Source: Tenrec ecaudatus
Lineage: Eukaryota; Chordata; Mammalia; Afrosoricida; Tenrecidae
Length of the DNA: 64,000 nt
NCBI RefSeq assembly: GCF_050624435.1
Contig: NC_134541.1
Coordinates: forward strand, 6,524,983 to 6,588,982
Reading direction: 5' to 3'
The notes beneath the pieces are model-generated. The model had not been told where the DNA came from. It searched no databases and was given only the letters and a program-made list of their open reading frames with translations. Shown here in pieces: positions 32,150 to 43,235 of this stretch. The position numbers were made by a program, and so were the translations under genes. Every line of letters starts with the position of its first letter. The first letter of the stretch is position 1.

Positions 32150-32790
32150 CACTCTCTGTTTCTGTGCTGGGTTAGGTAATTGGGCGCAATGGCCACACAG
32201 AACTCCGAGCTCAGGCTCATGGTTGTGGGCTTTACTAGGTAAGTAATAGGCTACAACTCAGCATCGGGAACAACTTAGCAATAAGAGGCTAGAACTCAGG
32301 AGGCAGGAGAATGCTCTTCAAGCAAGAACTCCTCGAGCCAGCTCTCAGCTCCTTCTCAGCTGTGCCCCGCAGACAGGTCCTTCACCCTGGCCTCTGCCCT
32401 ACCCAGGCAGGGGTTACAGCAATTCTGCTTCCAGAGGCACTCATTCTGCCAGGAAACCTCTTGCCCAAACGTGCTCCGCCCTCACTCCACAGCCTCCTAG
32501 TGCTCTCCTGGCTCCCAGCATCTTATACTTTGGTCACTTCCACAGCACTCTCTTCAGTGTTACTGCTTGCTATCTCCTGGATCTAGGAGGTTCTCAGCAC
32601 AGGGGCCCTGGATCCAAAGGACATGCTCTATTTCAGGTTCTTCTTCTGGATGGTAATGAGATCCCCCTCAGTCTCTTAAGCCAGTAGGATGGCAAAACTG
32701 GCCAAGCCCCTCCATGGGCCACAGCCACCTAGTTTGCATAGTAATTGACCAATCTCTGCAGGGGCTTCATACACCTTATTTGCACAGCAG
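32150..32790 (-). mobile_element. Possible LTR remnant
   Basis: On the minus strand the end near 32240 reads agtaaagcccacaaccatga and then cagagttctgtgtggcc-like sequence, in the manner of an LTR R-U5 end. The upstream part has ggtcaattactatgcaaact. Ends and target duplication were not found. Confidence 0.3.
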
Positions 32791-32842
32791 ACTAATCCCT
32801 TTGTAAATCATCCAGCAGAACTACAAGCCCAGGGCCAGAAAA

Positions 32843-33056
32843 CAAAACCAAATCCAGCTCACTGCCACTGACTTGATGCCAGCTAGTCGTGATGCTAATA
32901 GGACAGGATGCAGCTGCCTCTGTGAGTTTCTGAGACTGTAATTCTTTACCGGAGTCGAATGCCCTGTCTTTCCCCAGAGGAGCTGCTGTAGTTTCCAATT
33001 GCTGATCTTGAAGATCATGGCCCAACTGGTAACCGCTATGCCGCCAGGGCTCCTTC
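32843..33056 (-). repeat. AfroSINE
   Basis: Complete copy from aaaccaaatccagctcactg to atgccgccagggctcctt. Confidence 0.85.
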
Positions 33057-33169
33057 AAGAGCCAGAGAAACCATATGTAAAGAGATACCCATTGCCTTGC
33101 AGAACGCAGGGCACTTTGCACTCAATAAAGAAGAGGAATTCGCGTCCTTCCCAGCCCCAGCCACATCGG

Positions 33170-34200
33170 TGTTCAGTGCCACTGGGACAGTTCCACCTCA
33201 GAGCAACCCGATGCACAACAGAACAAAACACCACCCGGTGCCGGGCCGTCCTCCCAATGGTCCTTATGTTGGAGCCCATTGTTGCAACCACTGGGTCCGT
33301 CCATCCCATGGAGGGCCTTCCTCTTGTCCCACTGCCTCTCTGTTTTAACAAGCAGGATGTCCTTCTCCAGGAACTGGTCTTTCCTGACAACATGTCCAAA
33401 GTACATGAAAAGAAGTCTCGACATCTTTGCCTGGAAGGAGCATTCTAGCTTCTTCCAAGACAGAACTCTGTTCTTTCGGCAGTCCATGGTACTTTCAATA
33501 TTCTTCCCCAGCACCACCATTCAAATGTGCTGAATTGTCTTCAGTCTTCTTTATTCACTGTCCAGCGTTCACATGCGTATGAGGCGATTGAAAATACCGT
33601 AACTCGGGTCAGGCATAGCTCGGTTCTCAAGGTCCCACCTTTTGTTTTCAGCATTTTAAAGACGTGTGTGCAGCAGACTGAACCAAGGCAACGTGTCATT
33701 TGACCTCCTGCCTGCTTCCACGAGCATTGATTGTGGATCCAAATCCTTGACAACCTGAGTCTTTTCTCCGTGTATCATGACGGTACCTCTTGGCTCAGTG
33801 TGAGGGTTTGGGGTTTGTCTACACGGAGTTGTCATCCGCACTGAAGGCTGCAGTCCTCGATCTTCATCAGCAAGGGCTTCGAGTCCTCCTCCTTTTCAGT
33901 AAACCAGGTTGTGTCATCTGCATATTGCAGCCTGGGAATAAGCCTCCCTCCAGTCCTGATGCCCCATTTTCATATGATCCACCTTCTTTGGTGATTTGCT
34001 CAGCATACAGATGGAATAAGCATGGTGAGGGCTTACACCGATGCGCACCTTTTCTGATTTTAAACCATGCCGGATCCTCTTGGTCTGTTCAGCCGACTGC
34101 CTCTTGGTCCATGCACAGGTTCCTCATGAGCACGATGGAGGGTTTGGGGATTCCTGCTCTTTTCAAGACTATCTGTGGCGTGTTATGATACACACAGTCA
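33170..34200 (-). mobile_element. RTE-type LINE, 1-kb 3' portion
   Basis: Starts with the SINE-like tail (gtgccactgggacagttcca) and extends into the reverse transcriptase-side coding region (tgttcagccgactgcctctt, tcctcatgagcacgatggag), collinear with the copy at 62330-63000. Many frame breaks. Confidence 0.8.
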
Positions 34201-34321
34201 TGCTGGGAACACCAAGTACTCTCACAGAGAAGAGCTGGGAGCTGCACGGCACATGAAGCGAGCTGGGCATCTCCCTACTCCTAGCTCCTCCACCAGCACC
34301 CCCCACAGGAGCACTTGGCTG

Positions 34322-34520
34322 TTGTTGTGGGCTGTGCAGTCGACTCCAACTCATGGCAGCCGCAGGCGATAGAGGACCCCTGGCCCATGCATGTTAGAAG
34401 GCTGGCATCTTGATGAGAACGGAGCCTTGGGTCTTCCTCCCATCCAGCCGTCAGGTGGGTTAGAACTGCCAGTCTTCTGGTTAGCAGGGAAGTGTTTCAC
34501 CACTGTGCCACCAGGACCCT
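34322..34520 (-). repeat. AfroSINE, variant middle
   Basis: Tail gcagtcgactccaactcatg and 5' end actgtgccaccaggaccc are clear. The middle (34380-34440) differs from the usual SINE. Confidence 0.65.
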
Positions 34521-34554
34521 TTCCAGGATTGAGTTGACTACATCACCCCCACCC

Positions 34555-34625
34555 CCACCCAAATTCCCAAGAGAAGGGTGTGGGTCAGGAACGTGGCATT
34601 GACCCCAGAGATGCTGGTCCAGAGC
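34555..34625. repeat. Segment also present at 45040-45105
   Basis: cacccaaattcccaagagaa followed by gggtgtgggtcaggaacgtgg and gagatgctgg recurs at 45040-45105 with about 80 percent identity by eye. Family unknown. Confidence 0.55.
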
Positions 34626-34717
34626 AAAAGGAAGAAACATTCCAAACTTATTAAGCATCTCCAGGTGGTGATATGGGCTTCACTGAAAGGCAAGCAAGGG
34701 TTACAATCCTGTCAAAA

Positions 34718-34825
34718 GTTACAGTTTCGGAAACCCCCAGGTGCACGTCTATCCCCCCCCCCCCACCCCGTCCAATAGGGTTGCCATGAGTCGGATCACC
34801 CCAGGATAATGCATTTGGTTTGGTC
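34718..34825 (+). repeat. AfroSINE 3' half with C-run
   Basis: agttacagtttcggaaaccc, then a C-rich run at 34753-34768, then agggttgccatgagtcggat. Confidence 0.7.
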
Positions 34826-35867
34826 GGGAAGCCTGGTGGCTTGGAGTGGATGGCTTTGGTCATCAGGCCAAGTGGTCGTTAATGACTTTAAAACCAGGAG
34901 GAGCAGAGAAGGGGCCAGAGACTTGGATGAAAGGGGCGGAGCCACTTGCCTGACCTTACCAAACAGCCTGCAGAGAGATGGCTGCATGCGACCCTCTTCG
35001 GCTGCGTGCACCCCACACAATAAAACTGTATCATAAAGGAGCTCCGGGTGGTGGTGGCAGGGCACTGAGCCCGGGGTGGGCCCTCCTGAGCTGTGGGGCC
35101 ACATCCCAGGAGCCCAGCACCTCTCCTGGACTCTGCTGCCCTGCAGGGACCCACTCTCTACCCCAGAACCCCAAGTTGCAGCCTGCCTGTCTGGGTAACA
35201 CCTGCTTTCTCTTCCTGGGATCACTAGGACTGGAGGTCTGTGCTGAGTGCCGGACAGTGGGCGGACAGCAGGTGTCCCTGAGACAGAGTGCTCGGGTATG
35301 GGCGGGCAGTGCAGCTGGCATGAGAGGCTGCGCCACGCAGGAGATGCAGAACCCAGGCCAGCCCGGCACACACACCCCTCGCAAAAATGTAAGTCAACAC
35401 CAGCGGCCCAGCTCCGCACGCTTCAAGCTGCAGCCTGTCTGCTGCTGTGTTTGATTTGGGCTGATTAACCCCCATGCCAGGACTTCAGGAAGGGGCGGGG
35501 GCAAACCCCAGCCCTGCCCCAAGTCAGGGCCTCACTGAACAAATGCTCTCAACCTGCAGAAGCAGCAGCCCATGTTGGCTGTGTGGTTCTGGGTCGGGGT
35601 GCTGGCTGGCAGGGAGGAGGGGACAGGGCACCAGAGGCTCCCCCGCACTGGCCAGCCAGCCACAGAGTTGGGGTCACTTTGACTACGTCTTACAGTAAGT
35701 GAGGCCCTTCTGTTGATGCCGGCAAATGAGCTGGTTCAAGGGCAGCTAGCAACAAACACCTATTCTAGACTTCATAGATCATACAGTCTCTGCAGCAGAA
35801 ACACAGCCTCCCTTGGCAGCCTGAAGCAGCCTCCAATAGTATAGAAAACAGCATGTGTGTCTTAGCC
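34826..35867. other. Unassigned GC-rich unique sequence
   Basis: A frame of 207 codons (34796-35419, minus) and others overlap in this GC-rich stretch; none resembles a known protein. cccacacaataaaactgtat at 35011 could be a retrocopy end, but no poly(A) follows. Confidence 0.4.
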
Positions 35868-36982
35868 CCAAGGAGCCCTGGTGGTACAAGATCAGCAGTT
35901 CAAAACCACCAGCCGCTCCACAGGAGAAATATGAGGCTTTCTGCTCCCATAAACATTTACAGCCTCTGCATCAAAGAACAAAAAATCATATCATTGTGTG
36001 CTGATCTTACCGATATAATTGCTGAAGACAAAGTGGGTGCATAAGCAAATGTGGTGAAGAAAGCTGATGGTGCCTGGCTATCAAAAGATAGCGCCTGGGG
36101 TCTTAAAGGCTTGAAGATAAACAAGCATCCATCTATCTCAGAAGAAACAAAGCCCACATGGAAGAAGCACACCAGCCTGTGTGATCATGAGGTGTCAAAG
36201 GGATCAGGTATCAGGCACCAAAACACAAAAAAATCAAATCATTGTGAATGAGGGGGAGTGCAGATTGGAGACCCAAGACCCATCTATAGGCAATTGGATA
36301 TCCCCTTACAGTAGGGTCATGGGGAGAAGATGAGCCGGTCAGGGTGCAGTATAGCAATGATAAAACATACAACTTTCCTCTAGTTAGTAAATGCTCCCCC
36401 CCACACTATCATGATCCCAATTCTACCTTACAAATCTGGCTAGACCAGAGGATGTACACTGGTACAGATAGGAACCTGAAACACAGGGAATCCAGGACAG
36501 ATGATCCCTTTAGGACCAGTACTGAGAGTGGAATACCAGGAGGGTGGAAGGAGGGTGGGGTAAAAAAGGGGAGCCAATTACAAGGCTCTACATATAATCT
36601 CCCTGGGGGATGGACAACAGAAAAGTGGGTGACGGGAGATGTCGGACAGTGTAAGACATGACAAAATAATAATAATTTATAAACCATCAAGGGTTCATGA
36701 TGGAGGGGAGCGCAGGAAGGAAGGGGAAAAATGAGGCACTTATACCAAGGATTAAAGTAGAAAAAAATATTTTGAGAATGATGATGGCAACAAATGCATA
36801 AATTTTCTTGACACCACAGGTATATGTATGGATTGTGATAAGAGTTGTACAAGCCCCCAATAAAATGATTTTTAAAAAAGATTTACAACCTCAGAAACTT
36901 AAAGGAGTGGTTCTCCCCCATGTCCAAACAGGGTCACTATGAGTCAGGATAGACTAGATCAATGGCAATGAGTTTGCTTTGG
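35868..36982 (+). repeat. AfroSINE split by an LR insertion
   Basis: The 5' part (35868-35966, aaggagccctggtggtacaa) and 3' part (36881-36982, to caatggcaatgagtttgctt) join into one SINE when the LR insert is removed. Confidence 0.85.
35967..36880 (+). mobile_element. LR repeat, A-type, 914 bp, with target duplication
   Basis: Bounded by atttacagcctc (35955-35966) and atttacaacctc (36881-36892), a 12-bp duplication with one change. It ends gcccccaataaaatg and an A-rich tail. It starts within the second duplicated unit of LR, so it is 5'-truncated in the way LINE-driven insertions are. Confidence 0.85.
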
Positions 36983-37029
36983 TGAGCCTGTGTCCTACTA
37001 ACATTTACATAAACAGATGGCAAGTAGAT

Positions 37030-37215
37030 CTGTCTCTCGGGGTGTCTTTGTGGACTCCCAAGCTACATAACATAGATACCGCATGTCATTTCATCAGCTC
37101 CCCAAATCTCTGGCCCCAGCCCTTATCTAGCTCCAACCTCTATTTGTCCGTGTATTGGGCTATTGTCTGTGTTTCTCTGATGTGAATGTAAGCTGCATGA
37201 GGGTGGGTACTTGCT
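37030..37215 (+). repeat. L2-type relic
   Basis: gtgaatgtaagctgcatgag followed by ggtgggtac is the typical L2 3' region. Confidence 0.45.
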
Positions 37216-37225
37216 GAAAGCCCAA

Positions 37226-37407
37226 AACCAAAACTCACTGCCTCGGAGCTGCAGGACAGAGTAGAACTGTCCCTGTGGGTTTCCCAGACTCTAACTCTTT
37301 GCGGGAGGACAAAGCCTCCATCTTTCTCCCTTGGAGAGACCAGTGGTCTTGAACTACTGACCTCATGGTTAGCAGCGCAATGCACAATCACGAAGCCACC
37401 AGAGCTC
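37226..37407 (-). repeat. AfroSINE
   Basis: From aaactcactgcctcggagct to cgaagccaccagagctc. Confidence 0.85.
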
Positions 37408-38174
37408 AGCACTTAGGTCAACTGATGCTCAGTGGGGGTTTAACTGCAGCAAGCCCTCCCTCCTTCACCTTGCAGCTGGGGAAATCAGAGGCTGCTTCCC
37501 CAGGGTGCTGGGGTCCCACCGTGTTTCCAGAGGCCAGCTGGCCAATGGGATGCAGCCGTGGCCTGGGGCAGGGCGAGAGGGAGTGGAGGAGACTGTGGCA
37601 AATGAGAGCACATGCTCTGCCAAAAGGGGCTGCTGTTCCCCAGCTCCAGCCAAGCGGGACCATTTGGAAGTGGGGTCAGCATGGCCAGACTGTATGATTT
37701 TCCTAGAGAAGCCAGAAATCCGGGCTCTCAAGGGAAATATTCCAATTCTTTCAAGTGATCCCCACCCACCCCCATACCACACCCCCCCAACTCTGTGCTA
37801 GCCAAAAAAAGCATGCCATTGCTTTGTGGCCTCTGGCTTAAAGGATCAAATACCTGGAAAGATTTGTACATTAACCCTTCTCCTTCAGTGCACCCGCCAC
37901 AGTGGCCTTTGTACTGCTGAACATTCTCAAGTGCACCGGAACATGGCCACCTTTTCTCCCCTGATACCTTAATGCTCTGTGAACCATGGGACCTACATCG
38001 CCTACCAACACTTTCAGCCTCTTGGGTTTCTTAGGAAGCTTCTTCTGACCAATTGGAGAATGGTGCTATCACCTAGCACAGACCTGTAGCACTATATGGC
38101 TCTGAAGAAGAAGGGCCTCCGCCCACCAAATCTCCCATCAAAGTCCACTTGGGCCATATGTGTCCCACACCATT
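37408..38174. other. Unassigned unique sequence
   Basis: No family resemblance in any frame (longest 110 codons). Confidence 0.4.
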
Positions 38175-38245
38175 CCATGTTGTTAGGTGCTGTCGAGTTG
38201 GTTCAGACTCACAACAACCCTGTGGGAGACAGAGTGGAACATGCC
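38175..38245 (-). repeat. AfroSINE tail fragment
   Basis: tgttgttaggtgctgtcgag, then agactcacaacaaccctgtg. Confidence 0.6.
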
Positions 38246-38564
38246 CAGTCTACCATCCATCTAGCCTTCCCCCAAAATTTCCCCTTGATTTCAGCCTGCC
38301 TTCATGACTGAAAACACATGGGATCCACAAAAAATTCAAAGCAGACCCTCAATCTGTCATGAGAGGGCTAACAGGTAGACAAAACTGGAACCGAAGCCTT
38401 GACCTGGTCAGAGGCCACTCGCTTCTTCCTCCGGTTCTTTACATTCTTTGAAGAAGGCTGACCAGGTCTCGGACACTGTAGCAACTCCAATCAGCTTGGT
38501 CCCTATCTTTTTCCCTCTCAATACGTTATTTTACTTGATGCTGTGGTTGCTGGTATTGTTGGAG

Positions 38565-38760
38565 GCCTCGTGGCATAGCGGTCATGAGTTGAGCAGTTGA
38601 TCTACAAGGTAAGCAGTTCAAAACCACCCACTGCTCCTCGGGAAAAGAGGGGGCTTTCTGCAGCCGTAAAGAGTTACAGTTTCAGAAACCCACAGGGGCA
38701 GTTCTACCCTGTCCTATAGGATCACTACGAGCCAGCATGGCCTCGATGGCAGGGAGTTGG
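38565..38760 (+). repeat. AfroSINE, full length
   Basis: ggaggcctcgtggcatagcg to cgatggcagggagttgg. Confidence 0.9.
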
Positions 38761-40440
38761 TTGTTGTCAAGAATATACACAGCAGATCAGAAACCGGGTC
38801 CACGCTGTTGGCACGGCACTTTGGTGGCATTGGCTGCAGTCCTCACGTGCAGCCGTTCTCCCCCCTCGCCCATTCCAGTTGTCCCTTCCTCATTAAGGAA
38901 AAGTCACTGCCCCTAAAGAGCCATTCCCTGTCGCAACTTTTGCATTGCCAATGTAATCCCCTGTGGGCCATTCTTAAAAGAGCACAGCACGTGCTCGAGG
39001 CAGACATTCTTTACTGAGAGCGCTAAGCAGTTGAAGGCTTCAGGAGATCTTTTTGGCTTGAAGTTTAAACGGCAATAGTTTCAGAGGTTCACCCAGCCCC
39101 GATGGCTCCCGAGAGTCTGGTTTCTCTCAGAATCTGAACTGCCGTTCTGCGTGCTCACCCTTGGGGTCAGGATTCTTACACAGACTCTGTGATCAAAATG
39201 TTCAGTAATGGACGTGAGGCACCTTCTGGACCACAGCAGATGGGGGCAGATCTTCGTGGAGCCAAGTGTCTCCGTCTTTAGGTGAAACTTGGGGCCACAC
39301 TTCGCACAGCCCCCCACCAACCTGGGGGAGTCTCAGCAAGAAGGTCATTGGAGCAGGCCATCTCTCCAAATGGAAATGCCTTCTCCTGGAGACAGACATG
39401 GCCCGCTCTGGTGAAGATCTAATTTCTTCCTCCCTTTGTGGGATCTCCCCTCCCTCAGCCCATGGTTCTGGCTGAACTATCAACCATAACAGTTTCCAAC
39501 TTCCCCCTGAAGAGGAGGAGAGGAAGAAACAAGAATCCAGGCCGGGCTGATCCTAGTAGTCCATCTCCCGGACCATTCTGATTGGCCCACAGTTAGTCAC
39601 GCGAGCAGCTTGGACCAATCAGAGCACTGCCGTGGAGTTTTCTAGGTAGTCCCTGAGACATCTGAATGTTTATTGCTCTGTAGTTGTCAGGGTCAAGATT
39701 GTGGTGTGTTGTGGTGTGTTGTAAACCTGCCTCTGGGAGGTCCAAGCCCATCCTCGCCCTTCCACAGCTGTGGCAGAAGAGCAAGAGACCAGAGAGAAGG
39801 AAAAAGGAGAATCTGACGGCCACGTGTGAGTGCATGGACCCACCTTGGGCTTCCCAACCTTTGGACCCCATGGCTTCCTTTCCTCGTGGCTAATTCCTTT
39901 GAATTGGCGCATTTTCTCCATGAAAACTAGGCGACCCTAACTGCATCCCAAGGCCCCTTCAGTGCTAATGGCAAAATAACTCTAGCCTGCCCTTCCAAGC
40001 AGTTTCAAAGTCAAAGCGGTCATCTCCTTGCATAAATCAGCTTTGCAAGAAGAATTAAGAGTGCTAGGTGGCGTCTTGCTGCAGGAGTTTATGGATACAA
40101 TACGATTATTAGAAGCATGTCTACCCAAATGCCCAGAACTGTCCAGAAAAGAGGTATCTGGGTAATTTGGTGGGACAGGTGTGAAAGTTCCTTGAAGCCC
40201 CCTGCTGTCACTGCAAAACCTATGACCACACTTGTTCTTCTACTCCAGGATACAGAGATGGTTTTTCAGGCAAAAGAATTCCCACCTAGCTGGGATCTGT
40301 GCCTCCCTGCCTACTCCAGGGAAGAGCCACTTGGGGAGCAGTTTGAGATTCTGTGAAGAAACCGTGCCAGAGGGGAGCACTCAGGTTTATTGTCCAGAGA
40401 ATTTCCTATCTGGCCCACAAGTGTGGGCCGACTGAAACTC
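38761..40440. other. Unassigned unique sequence, 1.7 kb
   Basis: No gene recognised. It contains the inverted CCAAT motif at 39580-39621 and a local direct repeat of ttgtggtgtg at about 39700-39722. Confidence 0.4.
39580..39621. repeat. Inverted CCAAT motif, 42 bp
   Basis: gattgg, 8 bases, tagtcac, 14 bases, ccaatca: the same blocks at the same spacing as 11249-11290, with different filler bases. Confidence 0.5.
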
Positions 40441-40735
40441 AAAACCAAACTCACTACCATGGAGTTGGTGCTGACCCATAGCGACCCTACAAGGCAGAAC
40501 ACAACCGCTCCTCGGGTTTCTTCGACTATAAATGTTAACGAAAGCAGACAGCCTCTATTGAATTGGAGGATATGTGAATTCTATGCCAACAAACCTGTTG
40601 GGGAAAAAAATAAAATTAAAGTAGATAACCTCATCTTTCTCCCCCAGAATCACTGGCGGATTTGAGCCACCAACCTGGTGGTTAGCAGCCTGATGCTTAA
40701 CCCACTGCACCACCAGAGCTCCTTGGAGGGAAGGG
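40441..40735 (-). repeat. AfroSINE interrupted by a 63-bp insertion
   Basis: aaaccaaactcactaccatg to ctgcaccaccagagctcctt. The LR C-type micro-insertion occupies 40555-40617. Confidence 0.85.
40555..40617 (+). mobile_element. 63-bp LR C-type end with target duplication
   Basis: attgaattggaggatatgtg, gaattctatgccaaca and an A-rich tail. Flanked by aaagcagacagcct (40541-40554) and aaagtagataacct (40618-40631), 12 of 14 identical. Confidence 0.75.
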
Positions 40736-40890
40736 CCAAGAGTTTATCTTCTGGTCCTTCCCAGGATGCTCAGCACATCGAGGGACTCAGGGTCCTGATC
40801 TGCAGCAAAATGTCCAAATGATTCATTGCCTTCCATTTCGCTTATGCAGTAAAACGTGTGGAAGTTGGCTGAGCTACTACTACATGCTCA

Positions 40891-41095
40891 GGAGCGTTGG
40901 TGGCACAACGGTAAACACTCGGCTATGAGCATACAGATTCCCAGGCCAAACCCCTCAAGGGGCTCTGGGAGAAAGGCCTGGCGGCCTGCTCCCATCGGGA
41001 CGGCAGTCCAGGAAGCCCTCTGGGGAAGCTCCACTCAGTCCCCCGGGGTCCTCATGGGTTGGAATCTACTCGGTGGCTCCCAACAGTACCAGGAC
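40891..41095 (+). repeat. AfroSINE, diverged
   Basis: gagcgttggtggcacaacgg to gaatctactcggtggctccc. Confidence 0.75.
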
Positions 41096-41177
41096 TGGTG
41101 AAGAAAGAGGACCCTGCCTCTGCTTTGGGGACGAATACATGTAACATTCGCATAGAACCCTACCGCGAGTGCCAGCC

Positions 41178-41345
41178 TGTTGCTATTGTGAGTTGTCCTC
41201 AAATCCATAGCAACTCAACCACAGTGTGCAGAGCACACTGCTCCGTGGGGCTTTTAAGGCTGCAGCCCTGTTCTCCACGGTGCCTCTGGGTGCGTGCCAA
41301 CAGCCAACCTTTCGACCTTGAAGTATCTGCACCACCCAGACTCCA
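41178..41345 (-). repeat. AfroSINE-related, old
   Basis: ttgtcctcaaatccatagca, ctccgtggggcttttaaggc and aacctttcgaccttgaagta. Confidence 0.55.
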
Positions 41346-41432
41346 CGCTAACGATACAGTGACCCAGCCATCGTGTGCACCCCGTGCCAAGTTCTGTTCT
41401 GTGTGCTTTACTCATTTCCCAGGCATTCCCTC

Positions 41433-41612
41433 TGCCGTCAGATCCCTCTGACTCCCAGCAACCCCACAAGACAGAGTAGAACTGCCCCCGTGTGTTTCCC
41501 GAGGCTGTGAACCTTTACAGGGGCAGAAAGCCTTGTCTGTCTCCTGCAGGACGGCCAGTGGGTTCCAAATGCTAGCAGCCCAGTGGGTAAGCCTCTGTGC
41601 CAGCAGGGCTCC
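41433..41612 (-). repeat. AfroSINE
   Basis: cacaagacagagtagaactg to ctctgtgccagcagggctcc. Confidence 0.8.
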
Positions 41613-41629
41613 TTCATCTGCACGATGCT

Positions 41630-41760
41630 GTTTTCCTAACACCCCCATCTGGAGGATGAGAACACTGAGCCTCAGAGAGGGTCGGGAGCTTTCTCAAGGT
41701 CACACAGCCGCCAAGTAACGGGGTGGGTCACTGAAACCAGCAAATCGGACCCCAGCATCT
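41630..41760 (-). repeat. MIR
   Basis: gagaacactgagcctcagag, then ctcaaggtcacacagccgcc, the conserved MIR core on the minus strand. Confidence 0.65.
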
Positions 41761-42010
41761 GTTTCCCATAGAAATTAGTGCAACAGCAACACAAATTAGA
41801 AGAGATTCCATATTTTTTTTGAGCTTCCATTTAAAGAACCTTTATTTTGCCCCCGGGCACTGTGTCAGGCACCTGATGTCTATGGTCAAGCGTTTATTGA
41901 ATAAATACTATTACTAAACATTACACTCCTAGGAGAAAGACTTGTGATTTCTACTTTATAGGAGAGGGAACGGTGTCCGGAACGGAGGCCCACAGAGGAC
42001 AAGGGATGAA

Positions 42011-42206
42011 CAAATGCACTGCCATCGAGTGGATGTGAACTCACAGCACCCGATGGAACGGAGGCGAACTGGCCCTTTTCTGAAACTGTCCCTCTTAATG
42101 CAGCTAGTAAGCCCTGCCTTTCTCCAGCAGGGCAAGAGGTGGCTTTGAACTGCTGACCTTACAGGTAGCAGCTCAACATATAGCCAGGACACCACCAGAG
42201 CTCCTC
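42011..42206 (-). repeat. AfroSINE
   Basis: aaatgcactgccatcgagtg to acaccaccagagctcctc. Confidence 0.85.
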
Positions 42207-42635
42207 TCAGAGCAGGGAGCAACAACTGGAAAAAGCAAATTCCCAGCTTTCTCGACCCCTGCGCCTCTCTGTTTGCTCTCCCTGGGAGGTTGAAACCGAA
42301 CAATGAATATTTAAAGGAGCCATCCAGATGAAATGCTGGGTCCTAGCCCCTCTGAGATTACATCTCTCAAGGCTCTCCCACCCCAGAAACGGATATTTTC
42401 TTATTTGCTTGCCCGCAGGGCCCCCAAAATGAAGAGCAACATAGCTCAGAGAGCAAATATCCATTTTCACTTTTGGAAAACAACCTGGTGTTGCCTCCAG
42501 GACAAGGCAGAGCCTTTTGCGCTGAGCTGGAAAGAGGAAAAGAAAGAAGAGCCGGGCAAGCAGCCCCACCCGCCCTGCCAGCCACCACAGCCCAGCCCAG
42601 CTGCTCTCCTCCTCAGTGGGAATCTTCGCAGATGC
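42207..42635. other. Unassigned unique sequence
   Basis: Frames of about 100-120 codons on both strands overlap here; none recognised. Confidence 0.4.
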
Positions 42636-42783
42636 TGACTAACCCAAAGGTCTGAGGTTCGAAGCCACCAGCCCTCCACTGGAGGTAGATGAGGCAGTCT
42701 GCTTCCCTACAAATCTTGGCAATTCCAGGGGGCTGTTCTAAGGGTCACTGTGCACCGGAATCGACTGGACAGTAAGCAATGGA
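42636..42783 (+). repeat. AfroSINE, 5' end missing
   Basis: actaacccaaaggtctgagg to caccggaatcgactggacag. Confidence 0.75.
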
Positions 42784-42795
42784 CAAATCTCTTTG

Positions 42796-43048
42796 GAGCC
42801 CTGGTGGAATCGCGATTACGCATTGGGTTGCAATCTACCAGGTCAGCAGCTGAAACCACCAGCTGCTGCTTCTCGGGAGAAAGATGGGGCTTTCTACTCC
42901 CAGAGAATGTTGCCCTCTCAGAAACCCACCCAGGCAGCTCTCCCCTGTCCTATGGGTCTCTATGGCCCACAGGGGCGGTTCTATCTGTCCTATAGGGAGG
43001 GTCTCCACGAGTCAGCATTGACTCGATGGCAGTGAGTTTGGGTCTGGC
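42796..43048 (+). repeat. AfroSINE with duplicated 3' box
   Basis: ggagccctggtggaatcgcg to gactcgatggcagtgagttt. The cctgtcctatgggtctctat and ctatctgtcctatagggagg segments are two copies of one box. Confidence 0.85.
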
Positions 43049-43069
43049 TAATGGACAAGCAGGAGGGAA

Positions 43070-43235
43070 ATAGTTAAGTGCTCAGTTGCTAACCCTAAGG
43101 TCCGTGGTTCAAACACACACACACACACACACAGCGCGCCACCTGCTTCCATGAAGCCAGAGAGCCCCAGGGGGAGCGGGGATGCAGTTCTGCTCTGTGA
43201 CGTGGTGTTGCCATGCCTCGAAATGCACTCGATGG
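43070..43235 (+). repeat. AfroSINE with internal (CA)n
   Basis: gctaaccctaaggtccgtgg, then a CA run at 43111-43132 expanded from the ttcaaaccacc segment, then gcctcgaaatgcactcgatg. Confidence 0.7.

Noticed and set aside
34796-35419. 207-codon minus-strand frame
   Set aside because: Competes with a 158-codon plus frame, has no family resemblance, and begins in SINE-adjacent sequence.
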